Shown: positions 1 to 9,630, counted from the stretch's first letter. The stretch: 64,000 nt of DNA from Staphylococcus schleiferi (GCF_900458895.1 NZ_LR962863.1:1116001-1180000); one strand, 5' to 3'. Numbers and translations: made by a program. The notes: generated by a model from the letters alone, not told the origin.

Positions 1-277
1 TGTGCCCACAAATCTGAATCGTTTTCTCTGATGCAAGAAAAGTTTATAATAAAACTAGAAAATGGTATAATTGATATTAAATTTTAAATTTTCTGTCAAA
101 ATACATTGACTTACTGCGCAATATATTCTACAGTTTTAATAATTAGTAGTTTATGTTTATATATTATTGTGGAGAATGGGTTGAAATTAAGGGATATTAT
201 TGATAATATACTCAATATCCACTTGAAGTTTTATTGCTTTAAAGCAAGTTAGAAAATGATTGGTTGAGGTGAAAGAT
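1..277 (+). promoter_or_regulatory. aroA upstream region with candidate promoter
   Basis: AT-rich non-coding stretch before aroA. A sigma-A-like promoter can be read at 106-134 (TTGACT, 17-nt spacer, TACAGT). A short inverted repeat (GGATATT ... AATATCC, about 192-220) lies between it and the gene. The aroA ribosome binding site is GAGGTGA at 265-271. No T-box or other known riboswitch motif is visible. The gene upstream is outside the window. Confidence 0.4.
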
Positions 278-1369
278 ATGACAAGTAAATTAGAAGCATA
301 CAGAAAGCAGATTGAAGATATCAATGGACAAATTTTAGATTTATTATCAAAACGTGGAGAGCTTGCTCAAAAAATCGGTGAGGAAAAACGTAAACAAAGC
401 ACAGTAGTTTATGATCCGCAACGTGAAAAAGAAATGCTCAATACATTAATTGATAAAAACCAAGGTCCATTTAATGATAATGTAATTAAACAACTGTTTA
501 AAGAAATATTTAAAGCCTCAACAGATTTACAAAAGTCAGATAATGAAAAGCACCTCTATGTTTCTCGTAAACTGAAACCTGAAGATACCATTGTTCATTT
601 TGATAATGGTGGCATTATAGGAGAAGGTGTAAAATCATTTGTATTTGGCCCTTGTTCTGTAGAATCATATGAACAAGTTGAAGCTGTTGCTAAGAATTTA
701 CACGCCAAAGGTGAAAAATTCATTCGTGGTGGTGCATTTAAACCACGTACATCTCCGTATGATTTCCAAGGATTAGGAGAAGAAGGCCTTAAAATATTAA
801 AACAAATTAAAGATAAATATGATTTAAATGTTGTCAGTGAAATTGTACATCCAAACGATTTTGAAATTGCAGATCAATATTTAGATGTATTTCAAATCGG
901 TGCACGAAATATGCAAAACTTCGAATTATTAAAAGAAGCTGGTCGTACGAAAAAACCAATTTTGTTAAAACGTGGATTATCCGCAACAATTGAAGAATTT
1001 GTTTATGCAGCTGAATACATTGCTTCAGAAGGTAACCAAAATATTATTTTATGTGAACGTGGTATTCGTACATACGAAAAAGCAACGCGTAACACTTTAG
1101 ATATTTCTGCTGTTCCAATTTTGAAGCAAGGCACACATTTACCAGTTATGGTTGACGTGACACATAGTACAGGAAGAAAAGACATTATGTTACCAACTGC
1201 TAAGGCAGCATTAGCTGTAGGTGCGGATGGTGTTATGGCTGAGGTACACCCTGAACCTTCTGTTGCGTTAAGTGATAGTGGTCAGCAAATGGATTTAAAT
1301 GAATTTGATGCATTCTACAATGTACTCAAACCGCTGTCAGATTTATATAATCAACAAAAGATTAAATAA
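278..1369 (+). CDS. aroA: Bifunctional chorismate mutase / 3-deoxy-7-phosphoheptulonate (DAHP) synthase
   Basis: Catalyses the first step of the shikimate pathway (PEP plus erythrose-4-phosphate to DAHP) and carries a fused chorismate mutase. The 363-residue protein has an AroQ-type mutase domain at about residues 1-85 ([20 protein letters not shown], with [10 protein letters not shown] further on). A DAHP synthase barrel follows from about 110 with [24 protein letters not shown] and [15 protein letters not shown]. This fusion is typical of Bacillus and Staphylococcus, where the mutase domain gives feedback sensing of chorismate and prephenate. In staphylococci the gene is named aroA; in E. 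coli aroA means a different enzyme. I chose ATG 278 because GAGGTGA sits 6-7 nt upstream; a TTG at 260 in the same frame has no ribosome binding site. A terminator follows and ccpA is next. Confidence 0.97.
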   Translation: MTSKLEAYRKQIEDINGQILDLLSKRGELAQKIGEEKRKQSTVVYDPQREKEMLNTLIDKNQGPFNDNVIKQLFKEIFKASTDLQKSDNEKHLYVSRKLKPEDTIVHFDNGGIIGEGVKSFVFGPCSVESYEQVEAVAKNLHAKGEKFIRGGAFKPRTSPYDFQGLGEEGLKILKQIKDKYDLNVVSEIVHPNDFEIADQYLDVFQIGARNMQNFELLKEAGRTKKPILLKRGLSATIEEFVYAAEYIASEGNQNIILCERGIRTYEKATRNTLDISAVPILKQGTHLPVMVDVTHSTGRKDIMLPTAKAALAVGADGVMAEVHPEPSVALSDSGQQMDLNEFDAFYNVLKPLSDLYNQQKIK

Positions 1370-1435
1370 TTTTTGTGTAACAACCTTTATAAAAAACCAA
1401 GACAAACCAAGCTAAAATTCAATATGATTTTTCCT

Positions 1436-1476
1436 AAGCGGCGAAGCTATTTTTTGATGAATGGTTTCGTCGCTTT
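1436..1476 (+). terminator. Rho-independent terminator after aroA
   Basis: A 10-bp stem (AAGCGGCGAA / TTCGTCGCTT, one G-T pair) is followed by a short T-run. It separates aroA from ccpA. Confidence 0.75.
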
Positions 1477-1728
1477 TGGTGCTTTATATTTAAAATAATT
1501 ATTTCCATTATATATATTGATAGAAAAGAAAATAAGATATCAATAAAACAATGAGTATATATATCATTTTGACAATAATTACGTTATAATATTATTTTTA
1601 AATATGACAAAAATTTGACAAGAAAGCGTTTTAGATTTCTAAATTTGTCAATTTATGATAAACTTTGAAAATGACATGAAAACGTATTAAAATAAACAAT
1701 AAAGCGTTTTCGAGGAGGGACTTTCAAT
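1477..1728 (+). promoter_or_regulatory. ccpA promoter region with imperfect cre-like motifs
   Basis: Three sequences centred on an AAAACG/CGTTTT core precede ccpA, at about 1621-1634, 1677-1690 and 1699-1712. By eye they match 11-12 of 14 positions of the cre consensus TGWAANCGNTNWCA. TTGACA hexamers occur at 1569 and 1615, but neither has a perfect -10 partner at 17 nt. The ribosome binding site GAGGAGGGA (1712-1720) is strong. Autoregulation by CcpA is plausible but is inference. Confidence 0.4.
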
Positions 1729-2718
1729 ATGACTGTAACCATTTATGATGTTGCTCGAGAAGCACGTGTCTCGATGGCAACAGTGTCAAGAGTTGTGAAT
1801 GGGAATCAAAATGTAAAACCTGAAACAAGAGATAAAGTAAACGAGGTTATTAAACGTTTAAACTATAGACCTAATGCCGTTGCGAGAGGTTTAGCAAGTA
1901 AGCGTACGACGACAGTTGGCGTTATCATCCCTGATATTTCTAATATCTATTACTCTCAATTAGCGCGAGGTCTAGAAGATATTGCAACGATGTATAAATA
2001 TCATACAATCATATCAAACTCTGATAACGATCCTGAAAAGGAAAAAGAGATTTTTAATAATTTATTAAGTAAACAAGTAGATGGTATTATCTTTCTTGGG
2101 GGCACTTTAACGGAAGATATTAAAGAACAAATTAGCCGCGCTTCAATACCGGTTGTGGTTTCTGGTACGAATGGTAAAGACGACGGTATTGCTTCAGTTA
2201 ATATTGATTTTGTTAAAGCAAGTGAAGAAGTCACTGAAAAGCTTGTTCAATCAGGTGCAACGAAATTTGCTTTTGTGGGTGGAGGCTATTCAAAAAAAGC
2301 ACAAGAAGATGCATATGATGGACTTAAAAAGGCGTTAGAAAAACATAATTTATCTGTGGATCAACATCTGTTATATGTAGGAAATGAAACTTATAAAGAT
2401 GGGTTACGCGCATTTGAGAAATTAAGTGAATATCGTCCAGATGTTGTGTTGTCTATTAGTGATGAACAAGCAATAGGCACTGTTCACGCCGCTTTAGATT
2501 ATGGTCTAGAAGTACCTAAAGATATTCAAGTTGTTAGCTTTAACAATACACGCTTAGTTGAAATGGTACGGCCACAATTATCAAGCGTCATTCAACCTTT
2601 ATACGATATTGGTGCGGTAGGGATGCGTTTACTTACTAAATATATGAATAACGAAGATATTGAAGATCATAACGTTATTTTGCCACATAAAATTCAATAT
2701 CGTGGTACGACACGCTAA
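1729..2718 (+). CDS. ccpA: Catabolite control protein A (LacI-family regulator)
   Basis: Global carbon-catabolite regulator that binds cre operators together with Ser46-phosphorylated HPr. It has 329 residues. The N-terminal LacI helix-turn-helix ([20 protein letters not shown], residues 3-22) and hinge helix ([15 protein letters not shown]) are followed by a periplasmic-binding-protein-like effector domain ([20 protein letters not shown]). Length and sequence fit staphylococcal CcpA throughout. ATG 1729 follows GAGGAGGGA by 8 nt. The gene is monocistronic, flanked by terminators, and lies beside acuCA-acsA. Possible targets within this window are acsA, citZ, gapB, pfkA and ald, judged from cre-like sites. 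Confidence 0.97.
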   Translation: MTVTIYDVAREARVSMATVSRVVNGNQNVKPETRDKVNEVIKRLNYRPNAVARGLASKRTTTVGVIIPDISNIYYSQLARGLEDIATMYKYHTIISNSDNDPEKEKEIFNNLLSKQVDGIIFLGGTLTEDIKEQISRASIPVVVSGTNGKDDGIASVNIDFVKASEEVTEKLVQSGATKFAFVGGGYSKKAQEDAYDGLKKALEKHNLSVDQHLLYVGNETYKDGLRAFEKLSEYRPDVVLSISDEQAIGTVHAALDYGLEVPKDIQVVSFNNTRLVEMVRPQLSSVIQPLYDIGAVGMRLLTKYMNNEDIEDHNVILPHKIQYRGTTR

Positions 2719-2738
2719 TATTCAATTCAAACTCAAAG

Positions 2739-2787
2739 AAGCTGTGAAGACATTTATGAAAATAGATTTCTTCACAGCTATTTTTTT
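2739..2787 (+). terminator. Terminator between convergent ccpA and acuC
   Basis: Perfect 11-bp stem AGCTGTGAAGA / TCTTCACAGCT followed by A and seven T on the + strand. It ends ccpA. On the other strand the T-run is poor, so its use for acuC is less certain. Confidence 0.85.
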
Positions 2788-2800
2788 AAGATTTTGGTTA

Positions 2801-3955
2801 TTAAAACCAGCTTAAAATGTTAGAGGCCACTTGTTCATTCTGTTTCGTGATGGCTTCTCTTCTTGGAATTTCTTGATAATCTTCAAACTGTTCCTCCCAG
2901 TATTCAGGAATTGGAACAGGACTATAATGGCGCCACTTGTTCAGCCAAGCTTCTGGTAATTTTCCTGATAACGGTGGTTGGTGTATTAAGCTTAAATAAA
3001 TATGACTCCAAGCTCTAGGTACGACACGCCAAATATTATAACCACCACCGCCTAACATGATTTGCTTTCCGTCACAATATTTTTCTGCTAAATCCGTAAT
3101 AATATAAGGGATTTCATAAAGTGTATTTAAGTTGCAACTCATATGTGTCAGTGGATCTAAATAATGAATATCTGAACCATTGACACTCACAATGAAATCA
3201 GGTTGAAATGCTTCTGCAACCTTTCCTACTGTTTTTTTAAAGACATCGATAAAAGAATCATGCTCTGTATAAGGTTCTAAAGGCACGTTGATACAATAGC
3301 CAAAACCTTGATCGGTGCCTCTCTCAGTGTAGTGTCCTGAACCAGGAAATAAAAATTTTCCTGTTTCATGAATTGAATAATTCATAATTTGATTTGAAGT
3401 AAAAAAACGCCATTGCACACCATCCCCATGATGCGCATCAGTATCAATGTACAATACGCGTTGATGGTATCGTTCATTGAGATATTTCATGTAAATGGCT
3501 GCATCATTATAAACACAAAAACCACTTGCTCGTCCTTCGTGTGCATGATGAAGCCCTCCAGCAAGATGACAACCATTTCTAAACTGGCCTGTCATGATGG
3601 CATCAACCAGATTCAATCCGCCTCCGATAATGGTAGCTGTGCTACGATGAATCGTTGAAAATACATGTGTATCCTCATCCCCTAAACCATATTTTTGTTG
3701 TTCGTCAATAGTTAAAATATTCTTTTCCCCACGTTTTACGGCTTCAATATAGTCATAATTATGAACGGTTGCAATCTCATTTGTTGTGGCTTGTCTTGGC
3801 TTAATAATCTGTGAATCTGACAAGTAACCCGTTGCTTTTAATAATTCGGTGGTTAACTTAACACGCATTTGATTAAATGGATGTTTATTATGGAAGCGAT
3901 ACCGTAAAAGCGCGTCTGAATAGACATAACCTGTTTGTTGTGACTGTTCTTTCAT
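2801..3955 (-). CDS. acuC: Acetoin utilization protein AcuC, class I histone-deacetylase-like protein deacetylase
   Basis: Predicted zinc-dependent deacetylase that removes the acetyl group from acetyl-CoA synthetase and so reactivates it, as shown for the Bacillus subtilis homologue. The arginase/HDAC fold signature is present: the catalytic HHAHEG pair, metal ligands in DTDAHHGDG and in SDIHYLDPLTH, and the C-terminal GGGGYN loop. It has 384 residues from ATG 3955. That start is preceded by AGGGGGT at a normal distance, whereas an in-frame GTG at 3964 sits too close to it. It lies 12 bp after acuA on the same strand, so the two form an operon divergent from acsA. Enzyme, acetylase and deacetylase therefore sit together. 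Confidence 0.93.
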   Translation of the reverse strand: MKEQSQQTGYVYSDALLRYRFHNKHPFNQMRVKLTTELLKATGYLSDSQIIKPRQATTNEIATVHNYDYIEAVKRGEKNILTIDEQQKYGLGDEDTHVFSTIHRSTATIIGGGLNLVDAIMTGQFRNGCHLAGGLHHAHEGRASGFCVYNDAAIYMKYLNERYHQRVLYIDTDAHHGDGVQWRFFTSNQIMNYSIHETGKFLFPGSGHYTERGTDQGFGYCINVPLEPYTEHDSFIDVFKKTVGKVAEAFQPDFIVSVNGSDIHYLDPLTHMSCNLNTLYEIPYIITDLAEKYCDGKQIMLGGGGYNIWRVVPRAWSHIYLSLIHQPPLSGKLPEAWLNKWRHYSPVPIPEYWEEQFEDYQEIPRREAITKQNEQVASNILSWF

Positions 3956-3967
3956 GCCACACACCCC

Positions 3968-4600
3968 CTAGAAAAAGAAACGATTCATAAACCGTATATT
4001 GTCGAATTCTGTCATTTGATCGACTGTTATATTTTTGCCAATTCGAGCCATTAAGCAGTTTGCAGGATGACTCGTAATTTCAGGGTCATCTGTAGCAAAT
4101 ACTTCCAATCCGCCATGCGACATCATTGCTTGCATCAGTTTTTTATATTCAAAAACATCTAAACCAGAATTTTTCAAATCCCAATGCCAATAATATTCAG
4201 TTGTGATGACAATGTAATCCTCAAATTCAGGACTGCGTGTACTGACTTTTAATAACGCGTTTCCTAATCCTAGACCACGATAGGGTAGGCTAATTTCTAT
4301 AGCACCTAGTTCAAGTAAATAAGGGAGATTTCCTGTTGACCATCTTTCCATTGGATCAGGATATAAATAAGTGACATAACCAATAATATGCTGGGCTTTT
4401 CTAATGATATAAATGCGACCTTCGTCTAAAGTACTTATATCTTGGATGGCTTCGAATTGCGCAATGGGTATACGAAACGCATCAAGTCCTTCGTCAAATG
4501 TCATTGTTTGTAGATAATCTTTTGAAACAGGACCTTCAATCACAAAGGTTTGACCAGCTTTTTCGTAACTTTCAAATTCGTATGTTTTTACATGAGACAT
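3968..4600 (-). CDS. acuA: Acetoin utilization protein AcuA, GNAT-family protein acetyltransferase
   Basis: Predicted lysine acetyltransferase that inactivates acetyl-CoA synthetase, by homology to B. subtilis AcuA. It has 210 residues. The GNAT acetyl-CoA-binding segment is visible at about residues 106-117 (YRGLGLGNALLK, the RxxGxG type), after a beta-strand IEISLP. The start ATG 4600 has an AAGGAG ribosome binding site 8 nt upstream. It is the first gene of the acuA-acuC operon and is transcribed away from acsA, sharing an intergenic region of about 155 bp. Confidence 0.92.
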   Translation of the reverse strand: MSHVKTYEFESYEKAGQTFVIEGPVSKDYLQTMTFDEGLDAFRIPIAQFEAIQDISTLDEGRIYIIRKAQHIIGYVTYLYPDPMERWSTGNLPYLLELGAIEISLPYRGLGLGNALLKVSTRSPEFEDYIVITTEYYWHWDLKNSGLDVFEYKKLMQAMMSHGGLEVFATDDPEITSHPANCLMARIGKNITVDQMTEFDNIRFMNRFFF

Positions 4601-4691
4601 GACGGTAGCTCCTTTCTTACGTATTACACTACATTTATTATAATGTAACTTTTGTGAATTTTCATCTTGTAGTCAGAATAAGTATAATATT

Positions 4692-4720
4692 TTGAAAACA
4701 ATAGTCGAGTACGCTATAAT
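4692..4720 (+). promoter_or_regulatory. acsA promoter
   Basis: TTGAAA at 4692-4697, a 17-nt spacer and TATAAT at 4715-4720 form a near-consensus sigma-A promoter. A perfect cre lies six bases downstream, over the expected transcription start. Confidence 0.8.
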
Positions 4721-4725
4721 ATTTT

Positions 4726-4739
4726 TGAAATCGATTACA
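4726..4739 (+). promoter_or_regulatory. cre site (CcpA operator) at the acsA transcription start
   Basis: TGAAATCGATTACA matches the cre consensus TGWAANCGNTNWCA at all 14 positions. Its place just downstream of the -10 box is one from which CcpA would be expected to repress acsA when preferred sugars are present. Confidence 0.85.
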
Positions 4740-4755
4740 AAAGGGGGTACTCGTG

Positions 4756-6465
4756 ATGAAAGTCGAAGTATACAAAGGGGAACAAGGAGATTTCAACCTA
4801 ACGAATTATCAAGAAACATATCAAAATTTCGATTGGAAAGAAGTCGAAAAAGCTTTTTCGTGGTATGAAACTGGAAAGGTCAATATGGCATATGAATGTA
4901 TCGATCGCCATGTGAATGAAGGTAAAGCGGATAAAATTGCTTTAAATTATAAAGATGAGAATCGAAAAGAAAGCTACACATTTAAAGAAATGCAAGATAA
5001 AACAAATCAAGCCGCAAATGTGCTCAAAGAACAAGCGCATGTTCAAAAAGGAGATCGCGTTTTTATTTTTATGCCAAGAACGCCTGAACTCTATTTCGCT
5101 TTCTTTGGTATTCTTAAGATAGGTGCAATTGTTGGACCGTTATTTGAAGCATTTATGGAAAAAGCAGTGAAGGATCGTTTAGAAAATAGTGACGCTAAGG
5201 TTATTATTACAACGAATCAACTATTATCTCGAATTCCTAAAGACCAACTGCCGCATTTAGAAACAATTGTGGTTGTAGATGACCACGTTGAAGCTGATTA
5301 TGTCGATTTTAATCAAGCATTGGCCGAGGCGGATACGTCATTCGACATCGAATGGTTAAACCGTGAAGATGGTTTAATATTACATTATACATCGGGATCG
5401 ACAGGTCAACCAAAAGGTGTATTACATGTTCAGAACGCAATGTTGTTACATTATATTTCAGGTCGTTATGTTTTAGACTTTCATGAAGATGATATTTATT
5501 GGTGTACTGCTGATCCAGGTTGGGTTACTGGTACATCTTACGGTATTTTTGCACCGTGGTTAAATGGTGTCACAAACTGTATTGCTGGTGGCCGCTTTTC
5601 ACCTGAGGGTTGGTACAGCATGATTGAGGATTTCAATGTGACCATTTGGTATACAGCACCGACTGCTTTAAGAATGTTAATGAGTGCTGGCGATGATTTG
5701 GTGGCAAAATATGATCTTTCCTCTGTTAAAAGTATTTTATCTGTAGGTGAACCTTTGAATCCTGAGGTCATTAAATGGGCTAAAAAAGTTTATCATAAAC
5801 GTGTTTTAGATACATGGTGGATGACAGAGACTGGTGGTCACATGATTGTTAATTATCGCAATATGGATATTAAATTAGGTTCGATGGGTAAACCGTTACC
5901 AGGTATTGAAGCTGCAATTATCGATAACGAAGGTCATATCTTACCACCAAATCGCATGGGGAATTTGGCGATAAAAAAAGGTTGGCCGTCAATGATGCGT
6001 GAAATTTGGAAAAATCCTGAGAAATATCGCTCTTACTTTATTGGTGATTGGTATGTTTCGGGTGATTCCGCATATCAAGATGAAGATGGTTATTTCTGGT
6101 TCCAAGGTCGTGTTGACGATGTCATCATGACAGCTGGTGAAAGAGTGGGCCCATTTGAAGTTGAATCTAAGTTAGTCGAGCATGAAGCTGTTGCTGAAGC
6201 GGGTGTTATTGGGAAGCCCGATCCTGTACGTGGAGAGATTATCAAGGCTTTTGTTGCACTTCGTCAAGGATACGAACCTTCTGACGCATTGAAAGAAGAT
6301 ATTCGGAAATTTGTTAAAGAAGGGCTTGCTGCACATGCTGCACCGAGAGAAATCGAATTTAAGGAAAAACTGCCTAAAACGCGATCAGGTAAAATTATGC
6401 GTCGTGTGCTTAAAGCTTGGGAATTAGATTTGCCAACTGGTGATTTAAGCACAATGGAAGATTAA
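4756..6465 (+). CDS. acsA: Acetyl-CoA synthetase (acetate--CoA ligase)
   Basis: Activates acetate to acetyl-CoA through acetyl-AMP, for growth on acetate after sugars run out. It belongs to the ANL superfamily, with 569 residues. The phosphate loop YTSGSTGQPKGV lies at about 210-222, DTWWMTETGG is the adenine-binding A5-type motif, and YVSGDSA and GRVDDVIMTAGERVGPFEVES carry the hinge. The C-terminal PKTRSGKIMRR holds the catalytic lysine (Lys546 by my count), the residue acetylated by AcuA in B. subtilis. ATG 4756 is chosen over the adjacent GTG 4753 because it matches the start usual in staphylococcal homologues (MKVEVYKG). The AAGGGGG ribosome binding site fits either. The gene is regulated by an upstream cre and probably by acetylation. 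Confidence 0.96.
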   Translation: MKVEVYKGEQGDFNLTNYQETYQNFDWKEVEKAFSWYETGKVNMAYECIDRHVNEGKADKIALNYKDENRKESYTFKEMQDKTNQAANVLKEQAHVQKGDRVFIFMPRTPELYFAFFGILKIGAIVGPLFEAFMEKAVKDRLENSDAKVIITTNQLLSRIPKDQLPHLETIVVVDDHVEADYVDFNQALAEADTSFDIEWLNREDGLILHYTSGSTGQPKGVLHVQNAMLLHYISGRYVLDFHEDDIYWCTADPGWVTGTSYGIFAPWLNGVTNCIAGGRFSPEGWYSMIEDFNVTIWYTAPTALRMLMSAGDDLVAKYDLSSVKSILSVGEPLNPEVIKWAKKVYHKRVLDTWWMTETGGHMIVNYRNMDIKLGSMGKPLPGIEAAIIDNEGHILPPNRMGNLAIKKGWPSMMREIWKNPEKYRSYFIGDWYVSGDSAYQDEDGYFWFQGRVDDVIMTAGERVGPFEVESKLVEHEAVAEAGVIGKPDPVRGEIIKAFVALRQGYEPSDALKEDIRKFVKEGLAAHAAPREIEFKEKLPKTRSGKIMRRVLKAWELDLPTGDLSTMED

Positions 6466-6526
6466 AGTGTTTATTGAAAAATTCATCGAACTTTATAAAT
6501 TTAAATCAATAGCAGCATGAAATGCA

Positions 6527-6594
6527 TAAAGATGTCTAGATTGTGCAAGGCTTGGATAGTTAAAGCTTTGCTCAATTCTAGTCATCTTTATTTT
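6527..6594 (+). terminator. acsA terminator (long interrupted hairpin)
   Basis: Stem TAAAGATG / CATCTTTA, one mismatch, then CTAGA / TCTAG and TTG / CAA, with a loop of about 27 nt. TTTT follows at 6591-6594. Immediately after comes a strong ribosome binding site and a 15-codon ORF. Confidence 0.7.
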
Positions 6595-6609
6595 GGGGAG
6601 GACAATAAA

Positions 6610-6657
6610 ATGATATTGCCAATCAAGACGCTGTTTAAAGATTTTTTCATTTTTTAA
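6610..6657 (+). CDS. Possible 15-residue hydrophobic peptide
   Basis: ATG 6610 is preceded by GGGGAGGA, 7 nt upstream, a much better ribosome binding site than chance usually gives. The ORF encodes MILPIKTLFKDFFIF. The peptide is hydrophobic with two or three charged residues and has no relative I recognise. It sits directly behind the acsA terminator and about 320 bp before fhs. It could be a small membrane peptide, a leader peptide, or chance. Only conservation in related genomes could decide; confidence is low. Confidence 0.25.
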   Translation: MILPIKTLFKDFFIF

Positions 6658-6978
6658 AGACGATTTACTTTATTTTTATATTTTAAGGGGACTGATTGAT
6701 TAGGCTTAGTATTATAAGGGATTAAAAAAACATTATTGCCGAATAAAAATACAAGGATTTAAGTGTGAGGTTTTCCAAAATATGTTTGATATTTTGTTCG
6801 ACATTGTCATCATTGTCCGTTATGATGAGTGATAAAGGGCGGGTAATATATACACACTCTCTTTCTTACAGTTAAGTGATGTAGATTGAATATTCGCGTT
6901 GAGTTCAATTTTTCACATGCTGTTCTGTTTCTAAACATTGATTTACATACTAACACTAAATTTTTAAAGGGGTTGACT
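6658..6978 (+). promoter_or_regulatory. fhs upstream region
   Basis: Non-coding stretch before fhs. A candidate promoter is TTCGAC with an 18-nt spacer and TATGAT near 6798-6827, which also contains the small inverted repeat TCATCAT ... ATGATGA. The CGAAC-like half-site (reverse strand) beside it faintly resembles a PurR box, which would suit a one-carbon gene, but the match is weak. The reading frame of fhs extends upstream to 6886 without a ribosome binding site, so I treat that part as untranslated. Confidence 0.3.
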
Positions 6979-8649
6979 ATGGTGAGTCATTTATCAGATT
7001 TGGAAATTGCGAACCAATCGACATTAAGACCAATTCAAGAAATTGCTGAACGTGCAGGTATTTCTGAGGATGCCTTAGAACAATATGGGCATTATAAAGC
7101 AAAAATTGACATTTCTAAAGTAGCAACGAAGGGGACGAAAGGTAAAGTAGTCTTAGTGACTGCGATGAGTCCTACACCAGCTGGTGAAGGTAAATCAACT
7201 GTAACGGTTGGTCTTGCTGATGCATTTAAGCAAATTAATCAAAATGTCATGGTTGCTTTACGTGAACCTGCCTTAGGTCCGACATTTGGTATTAAAGGCG
7301 GCGCAACAGGAGGCGGATACGCACAGGTGTTGCCGATGGAAGACATTAACCTTCATTTTAATGGCGATTTTCATGCGATTACTACAGCCAATAATGCTTT
7401 ATCTGCATTTATTGATAATCACATTCATCAAGGAAACGCATTAGGTATTGATCAACGACGTATTGAATGGAAACGTGTGTTGGACATGAACGATAGAGCA
7501 TTACGTCAAGTCATTGTTGGTCTTGGTGGTCCAACGCAAGGGGTACCACGTGAAGATGGTTTTAATATTACGGTGGCTTCTGAAATTATGGCAATATTAT
7601 GCTTAAGCACAGGAATAAAAGATTTAAAAGAAAATATTGCTAAGATTACAATTGGCTATACACGTGATCGTCAACCTGTCACTGTTAGAGATTTAGAAGT
7701 TGAAGGTGCTTTAGCGATGATTTTAAAAGATGCGATTAAGCCAAACCTTGTTCAAACAATTGAAGGAACACCTGCATTGGTACATGGTGGACCATTCGCG
7801 AATATTGCACATGGTTGTAACTCTATCATCGCAACTGAAACAGCACGTGACTTAGCTGATATCGTCGTCACAGAAGCAGGTTTTGGTTCAGACTTAGGTG
7901 CTGAAAAGTTTATTAACATTAAATCAAGAAAAGCTGGCTTTGAACCTGATGCAGTTGTCGTTGTTGCAACAATACGTGCGCTAAAAATGCATGGTGGTGT
8001 AGCGAAAGATCAACTAAAAGAAGAAAATGTAGATGCATTAAAAGCAGGTATTCAAAATTTAGAGCGTCATGTTAACAATATTCGTAAATTTGGTGTGGAA
8101 CCCGTTGTAGCTTTGAATGCGTTTATCCACGACACAGAAGCCGAATTTGAGTATGTTGAACAATGGGCTAAAGCGAACAATGTACGTCTTTCTCTGACTG
8201 AAGTGTGGGAAAAAGGCGGTAAAGGTGGCGTTGATTTAGCAGAAAAAGTGTTAGAAGTCGTCAATACGCCAAATGACTTTAAACGACTTTATGAATTGGA
8301 GTCACCGCTTGAAGAAAAAATCGAAAAAATCGTTAAGGAAATATATGGTGGTTCTAAAGTGACATTTTCTTCAAAAGCACAAAAACAATTACAACAATTT
8401 AAAGAAAATGGTTGGGATCACTATCCAGTATGTATGGCAAAGACACAATATTCTTTCTCAGATGATCAAACACGATTAGGTGCACCGACTGGGTTTGAAA
8501 TTACAATTCGTGAATTAGAGGCGAAAACGGGTGCTGGTTTCATTGTTGCATTAACGGGTGCGATTATGACTATGCCAGGATTACCTAAAAAACCTGCCGC
8601 ATTAAATATGGATGTGACAGATGACGGCCATGCCATTGGCTTGTTCTAA
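6979..8649 (+). CDS. fhs: Formate--tetrahydrofolate ligase
   Basis: ATP-dependent ligation of formate to THF giving 10-formyl-THF, which feeds purine and formyl-Met-tRNA synthesis. It has 556 residues, the family's usual length. The P-loop [10 protein letters not shown] is near residue 70. The family motifs [45 protein letters not shown] and [11 protein letters not shown], and the conserved end [17 protein letters not shown], are all present. ATG 6979 has AAAGGGG 7-8 nt upstream. The gene appears monocistronic, with a downstream hairpin-poor gap of about 80 bp to a convergent gene. Confidence 0.97.
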   Translation: MVSHLSDLEIANQSTLRPIQEIAERAGISEDALEQYGHYKAKIDISKVATKGTKGKVVLVTAMSPTPAGEGKSTVTVGLADAFKQINQNVMVALREPALGPTFGIKGGATGGGYAQVLPMEDINLHFNGDFHAITTANNALSAFIDNHIHQGNALGIDQRRIEWKRVLDMNDRALRQVIVGLGGPTQGVPREDGFNITVASEIMAILCLSTGIKDLKENIAKITIGYTRDRQPVTVRDLEVEGALAMILKDAIKPNLVQTIEGTPALVHGGPFANIAHGCNSIIATETARDLADIVVTEAGFGSDLGAEKFINIKSRKAGFEPDAVVVVATIRALKMHGGVAKDQLKEENVDALKAGIQNLERHVNNIRKFGVEPVVALNAFIHDTEAEFEYVEQWAKANNVRLSLTEVWEKGGKGGVDLAEKVLEVVNTPNDFKRLYELESPLEEKIEKIVKEIYGGSKVTFSSKAQKQLQQFKENGWDHYPVCMAKTQYSFSDDQTRLGAPTGFEITIRELEAKTGAGFIVALTGAIMTMPGLPKKPAALNMDVTDDGHAIGLF

Positions 8650-8727
8650 ATGGATGTGCAAAAGCAATAGTTAAATTAAATAAAAATAAGGCAGGAATCA
8701 GAAGGGTTTGACTTCGATTTCTGCCTT

Positions 8728-9630
8728 TTACTGTGTTCGATAGAGGTGGTTGTATATATCATAGGATAGGGCGCGTTGATATTGTTGAGATGAAATCATT
8801 TTTTCGACACGCATGCGTTTGAGTACATAATGTTGTCTGTTAATAGAAAGATTAACTGCTTGCTTATCTTTCAACTGGCCATCTTTAGTGAAAGGGGTAT
8901 ATACATAAGGGCTTTGTAGTAACCCTGTAATATAAGCTGATTCAGCGATGTTAAGGTCATGGGGTGGTTTGCCAAAAATACCGTATGAAGCAGATGTAAT
9001 TCCTGTAATGTTTTGACCGTGTGTATCTAAGCCAAAGGGAACAAGATTTAAATAAGTATAAATGATTTCTTGCTTGGTCATAATATGCTCAATTCGCGAC
9101 GCATACATAATTTCTTTTGCTTTTCTATCGTAGGTGCGTTCATTCGTGAGTACTTGATTTTTTACAAGTTGCTGGGTAATGGTGCTCCCACCTGTCGCAA
9201 ATTTAGTGTCAAAAATATCTTGATACATTGCACGTAATATCGCTTTCGGTAGAATACCATTATGTGTATAAAAATCTGCATCTTCAGAAGCGACTAATGC
9301 TTTTGTTACATAAGGGGACACCTCGGCTGGACCTGCAATTAGAGGTGGTTCTTGTTGATTGTAGACTGCAATTAAATTCTCCTTTTCGGGATGCGCCAAG
9401 TTCAGTTCTGGAAGGCGTGTAATTTGACGCATCAATTCATGGTTATCAATCGACTTTGCATCTGAGACAATACTTGCAAAGTAACCTAGAGTAAGGCCGG
9501 ATAGAAAAATCAGACCTAATAATATAAATATAATAAAGGAAAAAATTGTCTGTTTGATTCTTTTAAAATAATAATCATACCGCTCTAGAAATGAAGTCGC
9601 TTGATTTGGATAATTTGTTGTTAACTTCAT
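8728..9630 (-). CDS. Monofunctional peptidoglycan glycosyltransferase (GT51 family)
   Basis: Polymerises lipid II into glycan strands at the outer face of the membrane and has no transpeptidase domain. It has 300 residues. One transmembrane helix lies at about 30-51 (FSFIIFILLGLIFLSGLTLG), followed by the glycosyltransferase domain. The GT51 motifs are clear: SEDADFYTHNG with the catalytic Glu, GGSTITQQLVKNQ, RKAKEIMYA and KQEIIYTYLNLVPFG. The start is placed at ATG 9630, where GGAGGT is 8 nt upstream; the frame is open to 9693 but without a ribosome binding site. It may correspond to S. aureus SgtA rather than the other glycosyltransferase SgtB/Mgt; I cannot be sure of the orthology, so no symbol is given. 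Confidence 0.9.
   Translation of the reverse strand: MKLTTNYPNQATSFLERYDYYFKRIKQTIFSFIIFILLGLIFLSGLTLGYFASIVSDAKSIDNHELMRQITRLPELNLAHPEKENLIAVYNQQEPPLIAGPAEVSPYVTKALVASEDADFYTHNGILPKAILRAMYQDIFDTKFATGGSTITQQLVKNQVLTNERTYDRKAKEIMYASRIEHIMTKQEIIYTYLNLVPFGLDTHGQNITGITSASYGIFGKPPHDLNIAESAYITGLLQSPYVYTPFTKDGQLKDKQAVNLSINRQHYVLKRMRVEKMISSQQYQRALSYDIYNHLYRTQ

Noticed and set aside
6886..6978. N-terminal extension of fhs by 31 residues
   Set aside because: Homologues start at the internal ATG 6979, which has AAAGGGG; the extension has no ribosome binding site and an unrelated sequence.
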